Shown here: in pieces, positions 17,872 to 26,652 of the stretch
How the letters are laid out: each line of letters starts with the position of its first letter
How positions within the stretch are numbered: the first letter of the stretch is position 1
Assembly: GCF_002220865.2 (NCBI RefSeq)
Contig: NZ_NHRJ02000001.1
Location: forward strand, 434,001 to 498,000
Length of the DNA stretch: 64,000 nt
Direction of reading: 5' to 3'
From: Paenibacillus xerothermodurans
GTDB taxonomy: Bacteria; Bacillota; Bacilli; Paenibacillales; NBRC-103111
Position numbers and translations under genes: made by a program
Notes under the pieces: generated by a model
What the model saw: the letters and a program-made list of their open reading frames with translations, nothing else
What the model was told of the DNA's origin: nothing
The model's database searches: none

Positions 17872-18624
17872 ATGAGCCTGCAAATCCAAATGATCGGCAC
17901 CGGGAGTGCCTTTGCCAAAAAGTTTTATAACAACAACGCGTTGGTAAAATGCAATGGCTTTCAGTTGTTAATCGATTGTGGTGTGACAGCACCCCGCGCG
18001 CTTCATGAGCTCGGTGTTCCGATCACCGGGATTGACGGCATATTGATCACTCACATCCATGCGGACCATGTGGGCGGGATCGAAGAGTTCGCGTTTCGAT
18101 TAAAGTATAAATACGGCATGACTATCAAGTTGTTCGTGCCAGCCGCACTCGTGAATCCGCTATGGGATCATTCCTTACGCGGGGGCCTGGAAAATAAAGC
18201 GGAAGGCTTAGAACAATTAGCGGATTATTTTGATGTAGTTGCGCTCGAGGAAGCGGTTGTACATGAAATTCATCCTGGACTTACGGTTGAATTAGTTCGT
18301 TCGCAGCATATTGCCGGGAAAGCGAGCTATTCCCTACTATTAAACAATTTGCTCTTTTACAGCTCGGATGCGAGATTCAACTACGCACAGCTGGTGGAAT
18401 TGAGTACCAGCGGACGGTGCAAGTACATATTGCATGATTGTCAGTTGGCTGAGCCGGCCGCCGTCCACGCGACCTTGAATGAGCTGTTAACCTTGCCTGA
18501 GGCGGTGCAAGAAATGATTATGCTCATGCATTATGACGATGAGATGGAGCAATTTATTGGAAAAAGCGGAAAGATGAGTTTCATGCAACAACATAAAACC
18601 TACAGTTTCACCGAAGCAACCTGA
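17872..18624 (+). CDS. MBL-fold metallo-hydrolase (RNase Z-like superfamily)
   Basis: A 250-residue beta-lactamase-fold protein. The metal motif HIHADHVGG (near residues 61-69) supplies the HxHxDH ligands. Upstream, NALVKCNGFQLLIDCG is the usual first strand pair, and later SSDARF and HDCQL supply the further Asp and His ligands expected in this fold. It starts at ATG 17872 with GGAGG seven bases upstream. It resembles RNase Z and lactonase-like proteins but lacks clear tRNase Z exosite features, so the substrate stays open. Confidence 0.88.
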   Translation: MSLQIQMIGTGSAFAKKFYNNNALVKCNGFQLLIDCGVTAPRALHELGVPITGIDGILITHIHADHVGGIEEFAFRLKYKYGMTIKLFVPAALVNPLWDHSLRGGLENKAEGLEQLADYFDVVALEEAVVHEIHPGLTVELVRSQHIAGKASYSLLLNNLLFYSSDARFNYAQLVELSTSGRCKYILHDCQLAEPAAVHATLNELLTLPEAVQEMIMLMHYDDEMEQFIGKSGKMSFMQQHKTYSFTEAT

Positions 18625-18646
18625 CCTCCTGTAGGCCGGGTTTTTT
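18619..18646 (+). terminator. Intrinsic terminator overlapping the MBL gene stop
   Basis: ACCTGACCT pairs with AGGCCGGGT (one mismatch) around a five-base loop and is followed by TTTTTT at 18641-18646. The stop codon of the hydrolase gene lies inside the left arm. Confidence 0.65.
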
Positions 18647-18788
18647 GCGCTGGTCGCGCTCCGCGCCGGCGGGAAAGCGGTGTTTTAATGACACCTTGCT
18701 CTCTGCTGCCCGGCCGCAGGGTTTACCCGCGCACCACATGTGGTACTAACCTTTCATTTTTTACATTTGAAGCAGGGAGTTTGAAAGC

Positions 18789-20417
18789 ATGAGCTATAAT
18801 TGGATCCTCTTAGCGTATGTATCTGTCATATGTACCTCATCCATTCTGTTTGATCAAACTACGCATCCACTGGTGCTCGTGATCATCGCCGCTGTTTACA
18901 TGCTTGTCCACTTTGCGGAAAAACGTATATTTTTGCCTACAGTGTTCGAAATGGGCCTGCTGGTCGCCTTCCATTGGCTCAGCCAGATGGATTGGTGTTT
19001 ACCGCTCTACTTGGCTCAGATGGGCAAGCATTTTTACAAAATCCGTAATTTGAACTCGGCCTCGGCGGTTAGCGTGCTGTACACACTGACTTATGCGTTG
19101 GTCTCGTTTTCTTATATGCCTTATTCGCCGTACGGCATCGTCGCGGTGCTATTTAGCTCGGTCAGCTGCCTCATCTTTGCGGTGTTATTTTACCGCTACA
19201 TCCATACCATTGAAAACCACGCCCGACAATTGAAAAATGAAAAAAAACATCTCAGTACCCACGACAATCTCACCGGCCTCTACAACTATGAAGAGTGCCA
19301 CCGCCAATTAACACAGCTGGTTGAAGCGCAGGCAGCAATCGTGTTGGTGCTGATCGACTGCAAAGATCTGAAATCTCTTAACACGACTAACGGCTTTCAC
19401 GGTGTCAACCGTATATTGCAGCAAGCCGCTCAGCTGTTAAGGATTATGTTCCCCGAAGCGCTCATAATCAGCAGATATGGCGGCGATGAATTCGCTATTG
19501 TGTTGGAAGCCAACCGTCCACAGAAAGTTATGAATACGATTTCACAGCAGCTGGCGTACGAATTTCCCAAGCTCACAGGCATTGAAATCAACTACGGCAT
19601 GGCGTTCTATCCCAATGATGGCCTGTCCAAGGATGACTTAATATTTAACGCCGAACAGAGCCTGTACGATATGAAGAGAGAATCTTGGCTGAAGCGGGAA
19701 GAACATATGCTGCGCTCGGAGAAGCTCCGTGTGGTCGGTGAACTGGCTTCCGGCATGGCACACGAAATTCGTAACCCGCTTACCACCATCAAGGGTTTTC
19801 TGCAGCTCTCCAGAGCGGATAATTTCAACGTCCGGCCCTGGTATGATCTGATCATGGACGAGATTACGCGTATGAGCATGCTCACAGCTGAATTTTTGCA
19901 GTTTTCGAAGCCCCACGCGATGCAGTTCAAAGTCCACTCCATTCAAAATTGCATACAGCGGGTAATCTCACTGCTCGATTCAGAGGCATCACGTTTGGGG
20001 CACAGCATCCGGTTCGACGATCATCCGGAGCCCGTGTACATACTGATGGACCAAGATAAAATCCTCCAGCTATTGCTGAACTTAATCAAAAACGCGCTGG
20101 AAGCCATGCCGGACCAAGGACTGGTCCACATACGTTTATTATCCAAGAACAACCAGGCGACGTTTGAGATCGCCGACACAGGTAAAGGTATACCTGAAAC
20201 GGAGCTCGATAAAATTTTTGTTCCTTTCTACACTACTAAGGATTCCGGCACCGGCCTCGGATTATCAATCTGCCATAAAATCGTGCAGGACCATCAAGGC
20301 ACGATGGAAGTAGAAAGCGTGTTAGACAAAGGCACGAAATTCATCATCACAATCCCCACCGCCTCGCCCGATCACTCACCTGCCGCAGTTGTATCAAACG
20401 GTATGCATGTGTGTTAA
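18789..20417 (+). CDS. Membrane histidine kinase with an internal GGDEF domain
   Basis: A 542-residue fusion. About residues 1-140 are membrane helices, followed by a short coiled segment. A GGDEF domain (about 155-305) opens with DNLTGLYNYEE and keeps the signature RYGGDEFAIVLE (near 230). A HisKA domain follows, with the phospho-acceptor in GMAHEIRNPLTTIKGFLQ (near 323), and a HATPase domain with NLIKNALEAMP, DTGKGIPE and GTGLGLSICHKI. In the GGDEF domain the usual second metal/substrate motif FKxxND is altered (LKSLNTT), so cyclase activity may be weak or absent. No response regulator gene is adjacent. AGGGAG precedes the ATG by about 10 bases. Confidence 0.93.
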   Translation: MSYNWILLAYVSVICTSSILFDQTTHPLVLVIIAAVYMLVHFAEKRIFLPTVFEMGLLVAFHWLSQMDWCLPLYLAQMGKHFYKIRNLNSASAVSVLYTLTYALVSFSYMPYSPYGIVAVLFSSVSCLIFAVLFYRYIHTIENHARQLKNEKKHLSTHDNLTGLYNYEECHRQLTQLVEAQAAIVLVLIDCKDLKSLNTTNGFHGVNRILQQAAQLLRIMFPEALIISRYGGDEFAIVLEANRPQKVMNTISQQLAYEFPKLTGIEINYGMAFYPNDGLSKDDLIFNAEQSLYDMKRESWLKREEHMLRSEKLRVVGELASGMAHEIRNPLTTIKGFLQLSRADNFNVRPWYDLIMDEITRMSMLTAEFLQFSKPHAMQFKVHSIQNCIQRVISLLDSEASRLGHSIRFDDHPEPVYILMDQDKILQLLLNLIKNALEAMPDQGLVHIRLLSKNNQATFEIADTGKGIPETELDKIFVPFYTTKDSGTGLGLSICHKIVQDHQGTMEVESVLDKGTKFIITIPTASPDHSPAAVVSNGMHVC

Positions 20418-20440
20418 TGTTCAGTTGTTCCTACACAGCC

Positions 20441-20493
20441 AAACCCACCCTTAATGCCACCGCATAATACCATGGCGCCCGGAGTGGGTTTTT
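20441..20493 (+). terminator. Terminator after the GGDEF-kinase gene
   Basis: AAACCCAC (20441) pairs with GTGGGTTT (20484) across a long AT/GC loop, followed by more T. It lies 24 bases after the kinase stop and before the convergent PAP2-like gene. Confidence 0.6.
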
Positions 20494-20497
20494 CGTT

Positions 20498-20992
20498 TTA
20501 ACACAACCATCCGCGCAGCCGTTGTTTCGGGCTTGGTTTTTCCATCGCATAGCTCAACGCGCCAGTGCAGATGCCCAGCAGCGCCCCACCCGCCACTTCA
20601 CTCGGAAGATGCCCCAAGCTCTCCTCCAACCTCCGTCTGATTCGTTCCTTATGAACGATTGAAGGATTTTGCTGCACCAACATATCAAACGCATCCTCCA
20701 GCGCATTCACTCCGGTAGCAATCTGTCCGGCATGCCGGCGAATCCCCATAGCGTCATACATAACAATCAGGCAAAGTACACCGGCCAAGGCGAAGGAGAG
20801 GCTGTCAATACCTTTTTTTAAACCTATGTACGTGGTGAGCGAATTAACCGCCGCGGAATGGGAGCTTGGCATCCCGCCCGTTTTGAAAAACAAATTCCAA
20901 TCCCATTGTCCCGTCCTGAGCTGCGTGATGGGAATTTTGGAAAATTGAGCTAATCCGATTGTCGCTGCCGCTGTGAGCAAAGCTCGGTTCAC
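20498..20992 (-). CDS. Divergent PAP2 family membrane protein (YuiD-like)
   Basis: A GTG start at 20992 (VNRALLTAAATIGLAQ) is preferred since GAGGTGAT lies just upstream; an upstream ATG would add 17 unlike residues. The 164-residue protein has several transmembrane helices and the DUF212/divergent-PAP2 signature: KTGGMPSSHSAAVNSL, corresponding to part of the acid-phosphatase active site, and GIRRHAGQIATGVN with a conserved Arg and His. It may be a lipid-phosphate phosphatase or an inactive relative. It lies downstream of the metallopeptidase gene with a 60-base gap. Confidence 0.9.
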   Translation of the reverse strand: MNRALLTAAATIGLAQFSKIPITQLRTGQWDWNLFFKTGGMPSSHSAAVNSLTTYIGLKKGIDSLSFALAGVLCLIVMYDAMGIRRHAGQIATGVNALEDAFDMLVQQNPSIVHKERIRRRLEESLGHLPSEVAGGALLGICTGALSYAMEKPSPKQRLRGWLC

Positions 20993-21052
20993 TGTTATCA
21001 CCTCACTTATAGAATCCTTAATCACAGTTGATTCTATGCGCATGCAGCTGAG

Positions 21053-22576
21053 CTAATTGGCCTCCATGAACAGACTGCTCCCCTCCTCATCCCACCGGGA
21101 GCGAACCCCCAACAGCTGTGGCAGATCGTCGATGCACACGAGCGCCTCACGGCCCCGGATCATCATCGGCTTCAGAAGCTTGACGCGTGTGCCGCCCACG
21201 AACGCATGAGTTTGATCCATCATCAGCTCTACATGACGGCCATTAAATTTCACCTTTGTCTCTGGGCCGTACAGCCCTGCCAGCGGATCGTGCGGCTGGC
21301 GCTCGTTTTTTGCCGCCCTGTCAAACACCTGCAAGGGAATATACACGCTGCCGTCCCCGGCCTCGTAGCGCGGAGCTGACTGCATTTGTTTACCGTTGAA
21401 AAATAAGTGCACCAGCGGCCATTTGTCCATACCCTCAGCTTGCAGCGCAGCGTCAATGCCGTGGTCGCGCAAAGGCGGTGAAGCCGCAGATAATTGACGA
21501 CTGTGAGTGTCATAAACGAGCCAGTTGCTGTACATCGGTGTATAGATGAATTGTTTACTTTCAGCATCCAGCGCCCAGATTCGTACGTTCAGTTTGAATG
21601 ACTGCATCTGCCGCACAATATGGCTGAGCTCAAGCGCCGCATGTACCGCAGACATGCCATGTCCGCGCACTTGAGTGGTCCAGCTCACAGGCAACCCGCC
21701 ACGGTCTGCAAACGCCGTGATACGTACCGCATAATCTATAGTTTGGCGATGAGCCGTGGCTGCGGAAGAAAACATCAGGTCATATTCAGAGCTTGCGGTA
21801 TCTACCGCCTGCCATGCCTCTAGTACGGGCGCTCGTATTGGCTCCACATGCTTGAGTCCCGCCGCCTTTTCCCAATATCGTCTTAACTCCGGCAGCGACT
21901 GTGGCGATGGTATGTATTCATTCTCATGACGCGGCAGCCCGGCGGCACCCTCCGTTTGATCGACATGCAGCATTCCGCCCGCTCCGAACAACATGACGTA
22001 ATCCTCCGCCATAATTTCGCCTGGATCCCATTTATGTATATAAGGCAGCTGACTGCCAAACCAGCGCACAGGAACTCCGCTGAGCTGCCGAAGCTTCGCC
22101 CAAGCCGAAAGCTCTGTGACCAGTTCGGGCGTGAAGCCTTCTTTTTGCTTAAGCCAATAGTATGTGAAGTGATGCCCGTACTCATGGACAAGCGTTCGCT
22201 CAACCGGCAGCGTATCCACTTCAAACAACCTTATGGTTTTCGTGGCCTCGTCATAATGCCCTGCGCGCAAGCCGCTTTCGCCGGTACTCTTTTGAGGGAA
22301 CAGCACTACCCGCTCCAGCTGTCCGAACTCTTCGCCATGCTCGCATCCTAGCAATATTTCATACAATTGTTGTAGCTTTTGCTGATCCCATAGTGAGCTG
22401 TAACTCAGAAAACGTATCCCCTCCGGACTGATGAACTCGGCCGCGGCAGGCTCTTTCTCGACAGTCAGTACGTAGGATAACCGCGTGTGCTCTCCGCCGC
22501 CTGTTACAGCCGCATGCACGGCGTTGGGCGTTAGTGAGCATATAATCAGCAGAGCCGCCAATAGTATTTGCTTCAA
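21053..22576 (-). CDS. Exported HExxH metallopeptidase-like protein with C-terminal stalk domain
   Basis: A TTG at 22576 is the probable start: GGGGGTGA lies 7 bases upstream and translation begins directly with a signal peptide (LKQILLAALLIICSLTPNAVHA), giving 507 residues. Near residue 150 is a zinc-protease motif, LVHEYGHHFTYYW (HEYGH); a later acidic stretch, PGEIMAEDYVMLFG, may supply the third ligand. The last 120 residues look like a stalk/copper-amine-oxidase-N pair (VHLFFNGKQMQ, VKFNGRHVELMMD, ending LLGVRSRWDEEGSSLFME). I recognise no named peptidase family. Probable role: secreted protease or wall-associated binding protein. Confidence 0.75.
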   Translation of the reverse strand: MKQILLAALLIICSLTPNAVHAAVTGGGEHTRLSYVLTVEKEPAAAEFISPEGIRFLSYSSLWDQQKLQQLYEILLGCEHGEEFGQLERVVLFPQKSTGESGLRAGHYDEATKTIRLFEVDTLPVERTLVHEYGHHFTYYWLKQKEGFTPELVTELSAWAKLRQLSGVPVRWFGSQLPYIHKWDPGEIMAEDYVMLFGAGGMLHVDQTEGAAGLPRHENEYIPSPQSLPELRRYWEKAAGLKHVEPIRAPVLEAWQAVDTASSEYDLMFSSAATAHRQTIDYAVRITAFADRGGLPVSWTTQVRGHGMSAVHAALELSHIVRQMQSFKLNVRIWALDAESKQFIYTPMYSNWLVYDTHSRQLSAASPPLRDHGIDAALQAEGMDKWPLVHLFFNGKQMQSAPRYEAGDGSVYIPLQVFDRAAKNERQPHDPLAGLYGPETKVKFNGRHVELMMDQTHAFVGGTRVKLLKPMMIRGREALVCIDDLPQLLGVRSRWDEEGSSLFMEAN

Positions 22577-22807
22577 TAAGAGGTCACCCCCGGCGTCGGA
22601 TTGGATGCGCGATGACACGGGCAGTGTGGGATGTGCACCCATTTTTGCCGTTGCAGCATGCGATGCGTGGAATGTAGACGCGTCACCATACACATATTAC
22701 CTGTTATTTGGATATATTAAACAAGGCTGGCGTGGGGAACTCGCCTGGGGTGAGTAGACCCTGTGCTTATTTCATTTTATGGGGGTTTGGGTTATTTCAT
22801 GATCTTA

Positions 22808-23116
22808 TCAGCCACCGTGTGAAACCGGCGTTAGCATTGAAATTAGGAAGCTCGCTTCCGCCTCGGCGCCAACCGTCCCCCAGCCCATTATCCCATTGAG
22901 ATACTTCAGCTGAAATAGGGTGCCCGGCTGTCCCTCGACCGCGTAGATTCCGGGTGGAAAGTCGGCGGGGTTAAGCGTGTAGGCTTTGGCCGTGTAATAT
23001 TTGCGCTCAAACAGCTCCTTCTGGCTTTGGAATTCGGCCCTTGCGGCCGCCTCCAGATTCTCCAGCATTTCGGATTCCAATTCATCGCGCGACATCTGAC
23101 TGTAGAGTTTTTTCAT
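22808..23116 (-). CDS. DUF1811 (YfhH-like) protein
   Basis: A 102-residue protein with N-terminal MKKLYSQMSRDELESEM and the family segment ERKYYTAKAYTLNPADFPPGIYAVEG, then FQLKYLNGIMGWG, matching B. subtilis YfhH in pattern and length. The function is unknown. The start is well supported by GGGAGGAT six bases upstream. It diverges from the small gene at 23183. Confidence 0.82.
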   Translation of the reverse strand: MKKLYSQMSRDELESEMLENLEAAARAEFQSQKELFERKYYTAKAYTLNPADFPPGIYAVEGQPGTLFQLKYLNGIMGWGTVGAEAEASFLISMLTPVSHGG

Positions 23117-23182
23117 TGCATCCTCCCGGAGATTTTCCTTTTTTAAACCAATTTAACTTCAATACTAGAAAGGGGACGCCCC

Positions 23183-23416
23183 ATGACCACGGAAATTTTG
23201 TTTCATGACCAAAAGATCCCTGTACGTTTCATTTCAAGCGACCAAAAAGCGATCCCACTGCTCATTCAATCGCTTGAGCGAAACCGGACGCAGCCTGCAC
23301 GCGTGGAGGTAACGAAGGGGCGCGAAGCACAAATCAACCTCATCGAGCTCGTCGGCAATTGTGCGTTGCTGTACACATCAGCTGCAAAAGAATGTATCCG
23401 TCTGCCGCTGTACTAA
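23183..23416 (+). CDS. Small hypothetical protein, 77 residues
   Basis: A well-placed frame beginning MTTEILFHDQKIPVRF with AAAGGGG upstream of the ATG. The protein is soluble, basic to neutral, and alternates beta-like and helical stretches (IPLLIQSLERNRTQPARVEV). No family was recognised. It diverges from the DUF1811 gene 66 bases away and is followed by about 200 bases without a gene. Confidence 0.6.
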   Translation: MTTEILFHDQKIPVRFISSDQKAIPLLIQSLERNRTQPARVEVTKGREAQINLIELVGNCALLYTSAAKECIRLPLY

Positions 23417-23628
23417 AGCACGGCGTCTATGTGAAAAGTGACGATTCAGCAGCACAACGGGTAACGCCGCGAGTATTTGCAATTAAGACGGCAGCGCCAT
23501 AGAAACATTAAGGTCGCGAGCTTCGGCTTGGACACACTGTTCCGGCCCCTATCAGGCTCCTGGCCGCTCCTCCACTTGGCCAGCAGGCTCGCGTGCGGCA
23601 TCTGTGCCCAGTTGCTGTCCGCGCTGAA

Positions 23629-24549
23629 CTACCGTAGGCGCCCCGAAAAGCCTGCGGCAATGTACCGTTTATCCTTGTCCGCCAGCCAAACCCAGCACTT
23701 AAACAGCTGGTTTTCCTGCTTCACACGATCATGCAGATCCTTTAATCCTAACACCGCGGGCTCTATTCCGTGTTGGCCGAACGCACGAAACAGAAATTTG
23801 ATCCGTGCCTGTTCGCTGTTCAGCGAATACAGCTGTTCCAGCAGCTGCTCGTTTTCATCACTCAGACGAATCATATCCGACCACATTACCAGGCGGCCAT
23901 CAGGTCTGAGCAGCGATGACAGCAGCCGGTTGTAGTCCTCGACCAAGCTGTTTCTCAAGTACGACAGTGTGTCCACGATCTGACGGATATCGGCTTCCGC
24001 GTACTGCGGCGCGTAGCCGGCAAACTGGCTGAGAGCATGAATATAGAACAGCTGCGTGTGTACCGAGCATGACACCACCAGATCGAAGCTTTGCTTAAGA
24101 TGGGGGAGCGCTTCATGCCGCCGTGCCTCGAAGGCACAATCCTTTATATAGCAAGCAATGTCGGCGGCGGATGTGTGGTTTAGCAGCATGTCCTCCCATG
24201 TTTCGTAGAAGTTCAGTTGATCAAGACAGGTGTAGTCCACATTTGTGAGTGTCTTCACATTGGCGGTTGCACCCAAGCCGCTTTGCTCAAGCACTTCTTC
24301 GATGCTGTTCGCTTCCGTGTCCAACACTGTAAGCTGCGCAAAGCCGCGCGCCAGCTGCGGCAAATTCACGCCTCCGTGGTTGCCCGCGCCGAGCACCGCC
24401 GCCCTGTCTAGCACGCTCGATGCCTCCATCGCATGTTCGAGCAGCTGCCGCGTGTGATAGCGGTGCGTCCCCCACTCTTTTTCGCCCCAATCCAGCTCTG
24501 CGCTCTCCGCCTGCTGCATTGATTGAATTGGTCTATCAAAATCTCGCAT
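23629..24549 (-). CDS. SAM-dependent methyltransferase-like protein
   Basis: The ATG at 24549 (MRDFDRPIQSMQQ) has AGGGG seven bases upstream; 18 upstream codons look untranslated. The 306-residue protein has a Rossmann-like glycine motif, RAAVLGAGNHGGVNLPQL (near residues 50-67), followed by LTVLDTEA, where the acidic residue would bind the SAM ribose. A later FDLVVSCSVHTQLF fits the methyltransferase motif IV region. The C-terminal half is helical and ends KCWVWLADKDKRYIAAGF. No close named family is recognised, so the reaction is unknown. Confidence 0.75.
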   Translation of the reverse strand: MRDFDRPIQSMQQAESAELDWGEKEWGTHRYHTRQLLEHAMEASSVLDRAAVLGAGNHGGVNLPQLARGFAQLTVLDTEANSIEEVLEQSGLGATANVKTLTNVDYTCLDQLNFYETWEDMLLNHTSAADIACYIKDCAFEARRHEALPHLKQSFDLVVSCSVHTQLFYIHALSQFAGYAPQYAEADIRQIVDTLSYLRNSLVEDYNRLLSSLLRPDGRLVMWSDMIRLSDENEQLLEQLYSLNSEQARIKFLFRAFGQHGIEPAVLGLKDLHDRVKQENQLFKCWVWLADKDKRYIAAGFSGRLR

Positions 24550-24668
24550 TTTGTAACCCCTCTTCCAAATTTTCCGTAATATTTTGCTAGTATTATAACA
24601 CAAGCGGCCTGCCGTTGACGCAGCTCTACAGGGCGGTTTTGGGATGGTCGATAATTTCTATCCGGGGG

Positions 24669-24697
24669 TTGACAACGGCCGGGGTGGTTGTTATTAT
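24669..24697 (+). promoter_or_regulatory. Sigma-A promoter of tRNA-Val
   Basis: TTGACA at 24669-24674 and TATTAT at 24692-24697 are separated by exactly 17 bases, 20 bases before the mature tRNA 5' end. Confidence 0.9.
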
Positions 24698-24716
24698 ATT
24701 AATTATTCTGATACAT

Positions 24717-24789
24717 GACTTGTTAGCTCAGCTGGGAGAGCACCATCTTGACAGGGTGGGGGTCAGTGGTTCGAGCCCACTACAGGTCA
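24717..24789 (+). tRNA. tRNA-Val (anticodon GAC)
   Basis: A full cloverleaf of 73 bases: acceptor GACTTGT with ACAGGTC, D arm GCTC/GAGC, anticodon stem CCATC/GGTGG with loop TTGACAG (GAC), T arm AGTGG/CCACT with TTCGAGC, discriminator A. CCA is not encoded. It stands as a single-gene unit between a consensus promoter and a strong terminator. Confidence 0.97.
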
Positions 24790-24798
24790 TACAGTGAA

Positions 24799-24826
24799 AG
24801 TCCTTACACAGTAAGGGCTTTTTTTC
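24799..24826 (+). terminator. Intrinsic terminator of tRNA-Val
   Basis: AGTCCTTAC and GTAAGGGCT form a 9-bp stem with an ACA loop, followed by seven or more T. Confidence 0.92.
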
Positions 24827-25011
24827 TTGTTTAGGGGATAAAATGGTCTTGCATCAAACCGTCAATCCGGCTGACAAGTGAAAAAATTCATCAAAAATAC
24901 CCGGGGAACTTCCAGATCTAGAGGCTCCTTTTTGTATTGAGTTGATGTATTGTTTATGCCATGATTGTTATCGTCACGTTTACATAGGTTGGCTGCGGAA
25001 GTGTTGAATAA

Positions 25012-25165
25012 GAAAAAATCCCTGCCTGGGTTCGGGCAAGGCGTGACTTTAGTGCGGTGAGAACTCGCACGGAACCTTCCTGTTGTCTTATGGCTCCCCT
25101 AAATAAATGCGGTATGTCGCGTAGCGACAGTCCTGCCCACAATTCTTCTTCGCCTAGTGCACTCT
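25012..25165 (-). ncRNA. Candidate structured non-coding RNA with own promoter and terminator
   Basis: On the minus strand a TATAAT element (25172-25177) is followed by about 150 bases with dense complementarity. There is a hairpin TGTCGC/GCGACA at 25115-25129 and a second GTGCG/CGCAC at 25052-25070. Distal arms, GGGCAGG (25129-25138 region) and CCTTGCCC (25034-25041), can close the molecule. CCTTGCC can instead pair with GGCAGGG (25020-25026) to form a terminator followed by TTTTTT. No gene follows closely on this strand, so a free regulatory RNA of 6S-like shape is as likely as a riboswitch remnant. I recognised no known RNA family. Confidence 0.5.
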
Positions 25166-25288
25166 TGGGATATTATATGAATGCAGATCTGCCCTATAGC
25201 ACCCGTGCCCTGCGCTGATAAATCCCGCCGCTCAAGGTTAAGCTAGTTGCAATACGTGTGATATCTGTGAACCGGAGGAGGCAGCCCA

Positions 25289-25459
25289 GTGTTAGAGAAG
25301 GAAATCGAAGAGCAAACCGCGTTTGAAACCGCAGGCATCCCGACGCCGCCGGACCAGCAGCACATCGCCGCTACGGATCCGGTGAGCGGAATCGTAGAAG
25401 GCATTATAGACAACATCACCGCTGAATTTGACGATACACCGGAGCCTAAGCACCGCTAA
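25289..25459 (+). CDS. Small acidic hypothetical protein, 56 residues
   Basis: A GTG start at 25289 follows GGAGGAGG by seven bases, one of the best ribosome sites in the region. The peptide starts LEKEIEEQTAFETAGIP after the initiator and ends EFDDTPEPKHR; it is strongly acidic and likely soluble and unstructured at its ends. No family was recognised. It is the first of two plus-strand small genes before the convergent dinB operon, with 266 unassigned bases between them. Confidence 0.65.
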   Translation: MLEKEIEEQTAFETAGIPTPPDQQHIAATDPVSGIVEGIIDNITAEFDDTPEPKHR

Positions 25460-25725
25460 CAGCTCTGTGGGTTTGATCGCGATGCCACAATCAATAGACT
25501 GCCGGCTCGTGCCCGTCGTCTAGATGTACGCCCGGACTTAGTTGACGATGTGGCACTGCCGATATAACTAGCGGCAACCGCGCCGGTCGAGGATACACCA
25601 GAGCGTGGAGGCGACCATTGCCAACCGCCTGATTGTGTCCTTTCTGTGCGTGCTGCATATTCGGCTGGCGACTGGTACACCTTATGGATACATAATGCGA
25701 AAAAAATTATCGGAGGTGCGCTCGC

Positions 25726-26064
25726 GTGATCGGAATGAAAGTCAGGTATGAAATCACCGCTGTGAATTTGAAGATCAGCAATGTCAATCCGCGCGAAGCC
25801 CAGGAGGGGTATGTCCTTCTTACCGCGTCGGATGATAACGATAATGAACTGGTGTTTGCGCTTTCCCATCAGCAGGCGGAATATCTGGAGGGTGAGCTGC
25901 ATGAGACAAACCGCCGTTGGCGAATGACCGCAGCTCAACAAGCGAATAAGCCTGCGAATCAGGCTGCGCACGGGCCGGTGGAAGATCCTTTCACGCCCAC
26001 GGATGCTGGGTTCGCGCAGGCCGACGGCCCGTTTGCACGCAATGATGATACGTACGCTCACTGA
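25726..26064 (+). CDS. Hypothetical protein, 112 residues
   Basis: A GTG at 25726 with GGAGGTG seven bases upstream starts IGMKVRYEITAVNLKISN. Residues 1-70 look like a compact mixed domain (GYVLLTASDDNDNELVFALSHQQAEYLEGEL). The last 40 residues are low-complexity (PANQAAHGPVEDPFTPTDAG) and probably disordered. No family was recognised. It converges on the YolD-like gene. Confidence 0.65.
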   Translation: MIGMKVRYEITAVNLKISNVNPREAQEGYVLLTASDDNDNELVFALSHQQAEYLEGELHETNRRWRMTAAQQANKPANQAAHGPVEDPFTPTDAGFAQADGPFARNDDTYAH

Positions 26065-26169
26065 TGAACGTTATACTGAAAATCGCACGGAATCGGCGCC
26101 GGCGAACCCCGTATGCGGGCATCCGCGTACCGCACGCGCGGAGCGCGCGTCCGGCAGCGCACCAGCAGC

Positions 26170-26652
26170 TCATTTTTGCATCTCCCCTACGATCGCTTGA
26201 ATGTGCTGACCCAGCTTAACACTGATCGTGGCCCTAGCCACATCGCGAATGACAGAGAATTTATCTTCGTATCCACGGCAGATGTAGCGAAAATGCAAGT
26301 CGCTGTCTTCCCGGTCATCCTCGAACACCTTGATCTGACGCTCGCGCAGCTCCCTCCTTAGCCGCGCCAACTCCGCGTGCAGCCTGTTCATGAGAATTTG
26401 GGTGGCGGCGAGGTACAGCTTACGCAGCGTGTTCGTGGACAGCTGCAGCTCTTTGCCGTTTTTCTCGACCATAGTGAGCATGATCGGCAGCAGCACAGAG
26501 TCCCGTATCATTTCCAGTTCCTCTTTCGTGGGCACCTCGGCTCTCTTAATCTCTGTCGGCGCATTTCTGCGCTCCAGCAGCGCCTCGCGATGCTCGGGAA
26601 GCATCATCCTGCTCGACTCCCAACGCCCGTTGCCGGCCAATTTCTTGCTCAT
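26170..26652 (-). CDS. YolD-like protein in dinB operon
   Basis: The ATG at 26652 overlaps the polymerase stop by ATGA, which fixes the start and gives 160 residues; the longer frame upstream lies inside the polymerase gene. The N-terminus, KLAGNGRWESSRMMLPEHREALLERR, carries the YolD-family pattern found next to UvrX/YqjW polymerases in Bacillales, where the role is unproven but SOS-linked. It is longer than usual YolD proteins (about 110); the extra C-terminal helices (LARLRRELRERQIKVFEDD; RDVARATISVKLGQHI) are charged and may form a coiled coil. Confidence 0.8.
   Translation of the reverse strand: MSKKLAGNGRWESSRMMLPEHREALLERRNAPTEIKRAEVPTKEELEMIRDSVLLPIMLTMVEKNGKELQLSTNTLRKLYLAATQILMNRLHAELARLRRELRERQIKVFEDDREDSDLHFRYICRGYEDKFSVIRDVARATISVKLGQHIQAIVGEMQK

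Noticed and set aside
24954-25142. 62-codon minus-strand frame over the candidate RNA
   Set aside because: Lies across the hairpins and terminator; RNA structure explains the region better.
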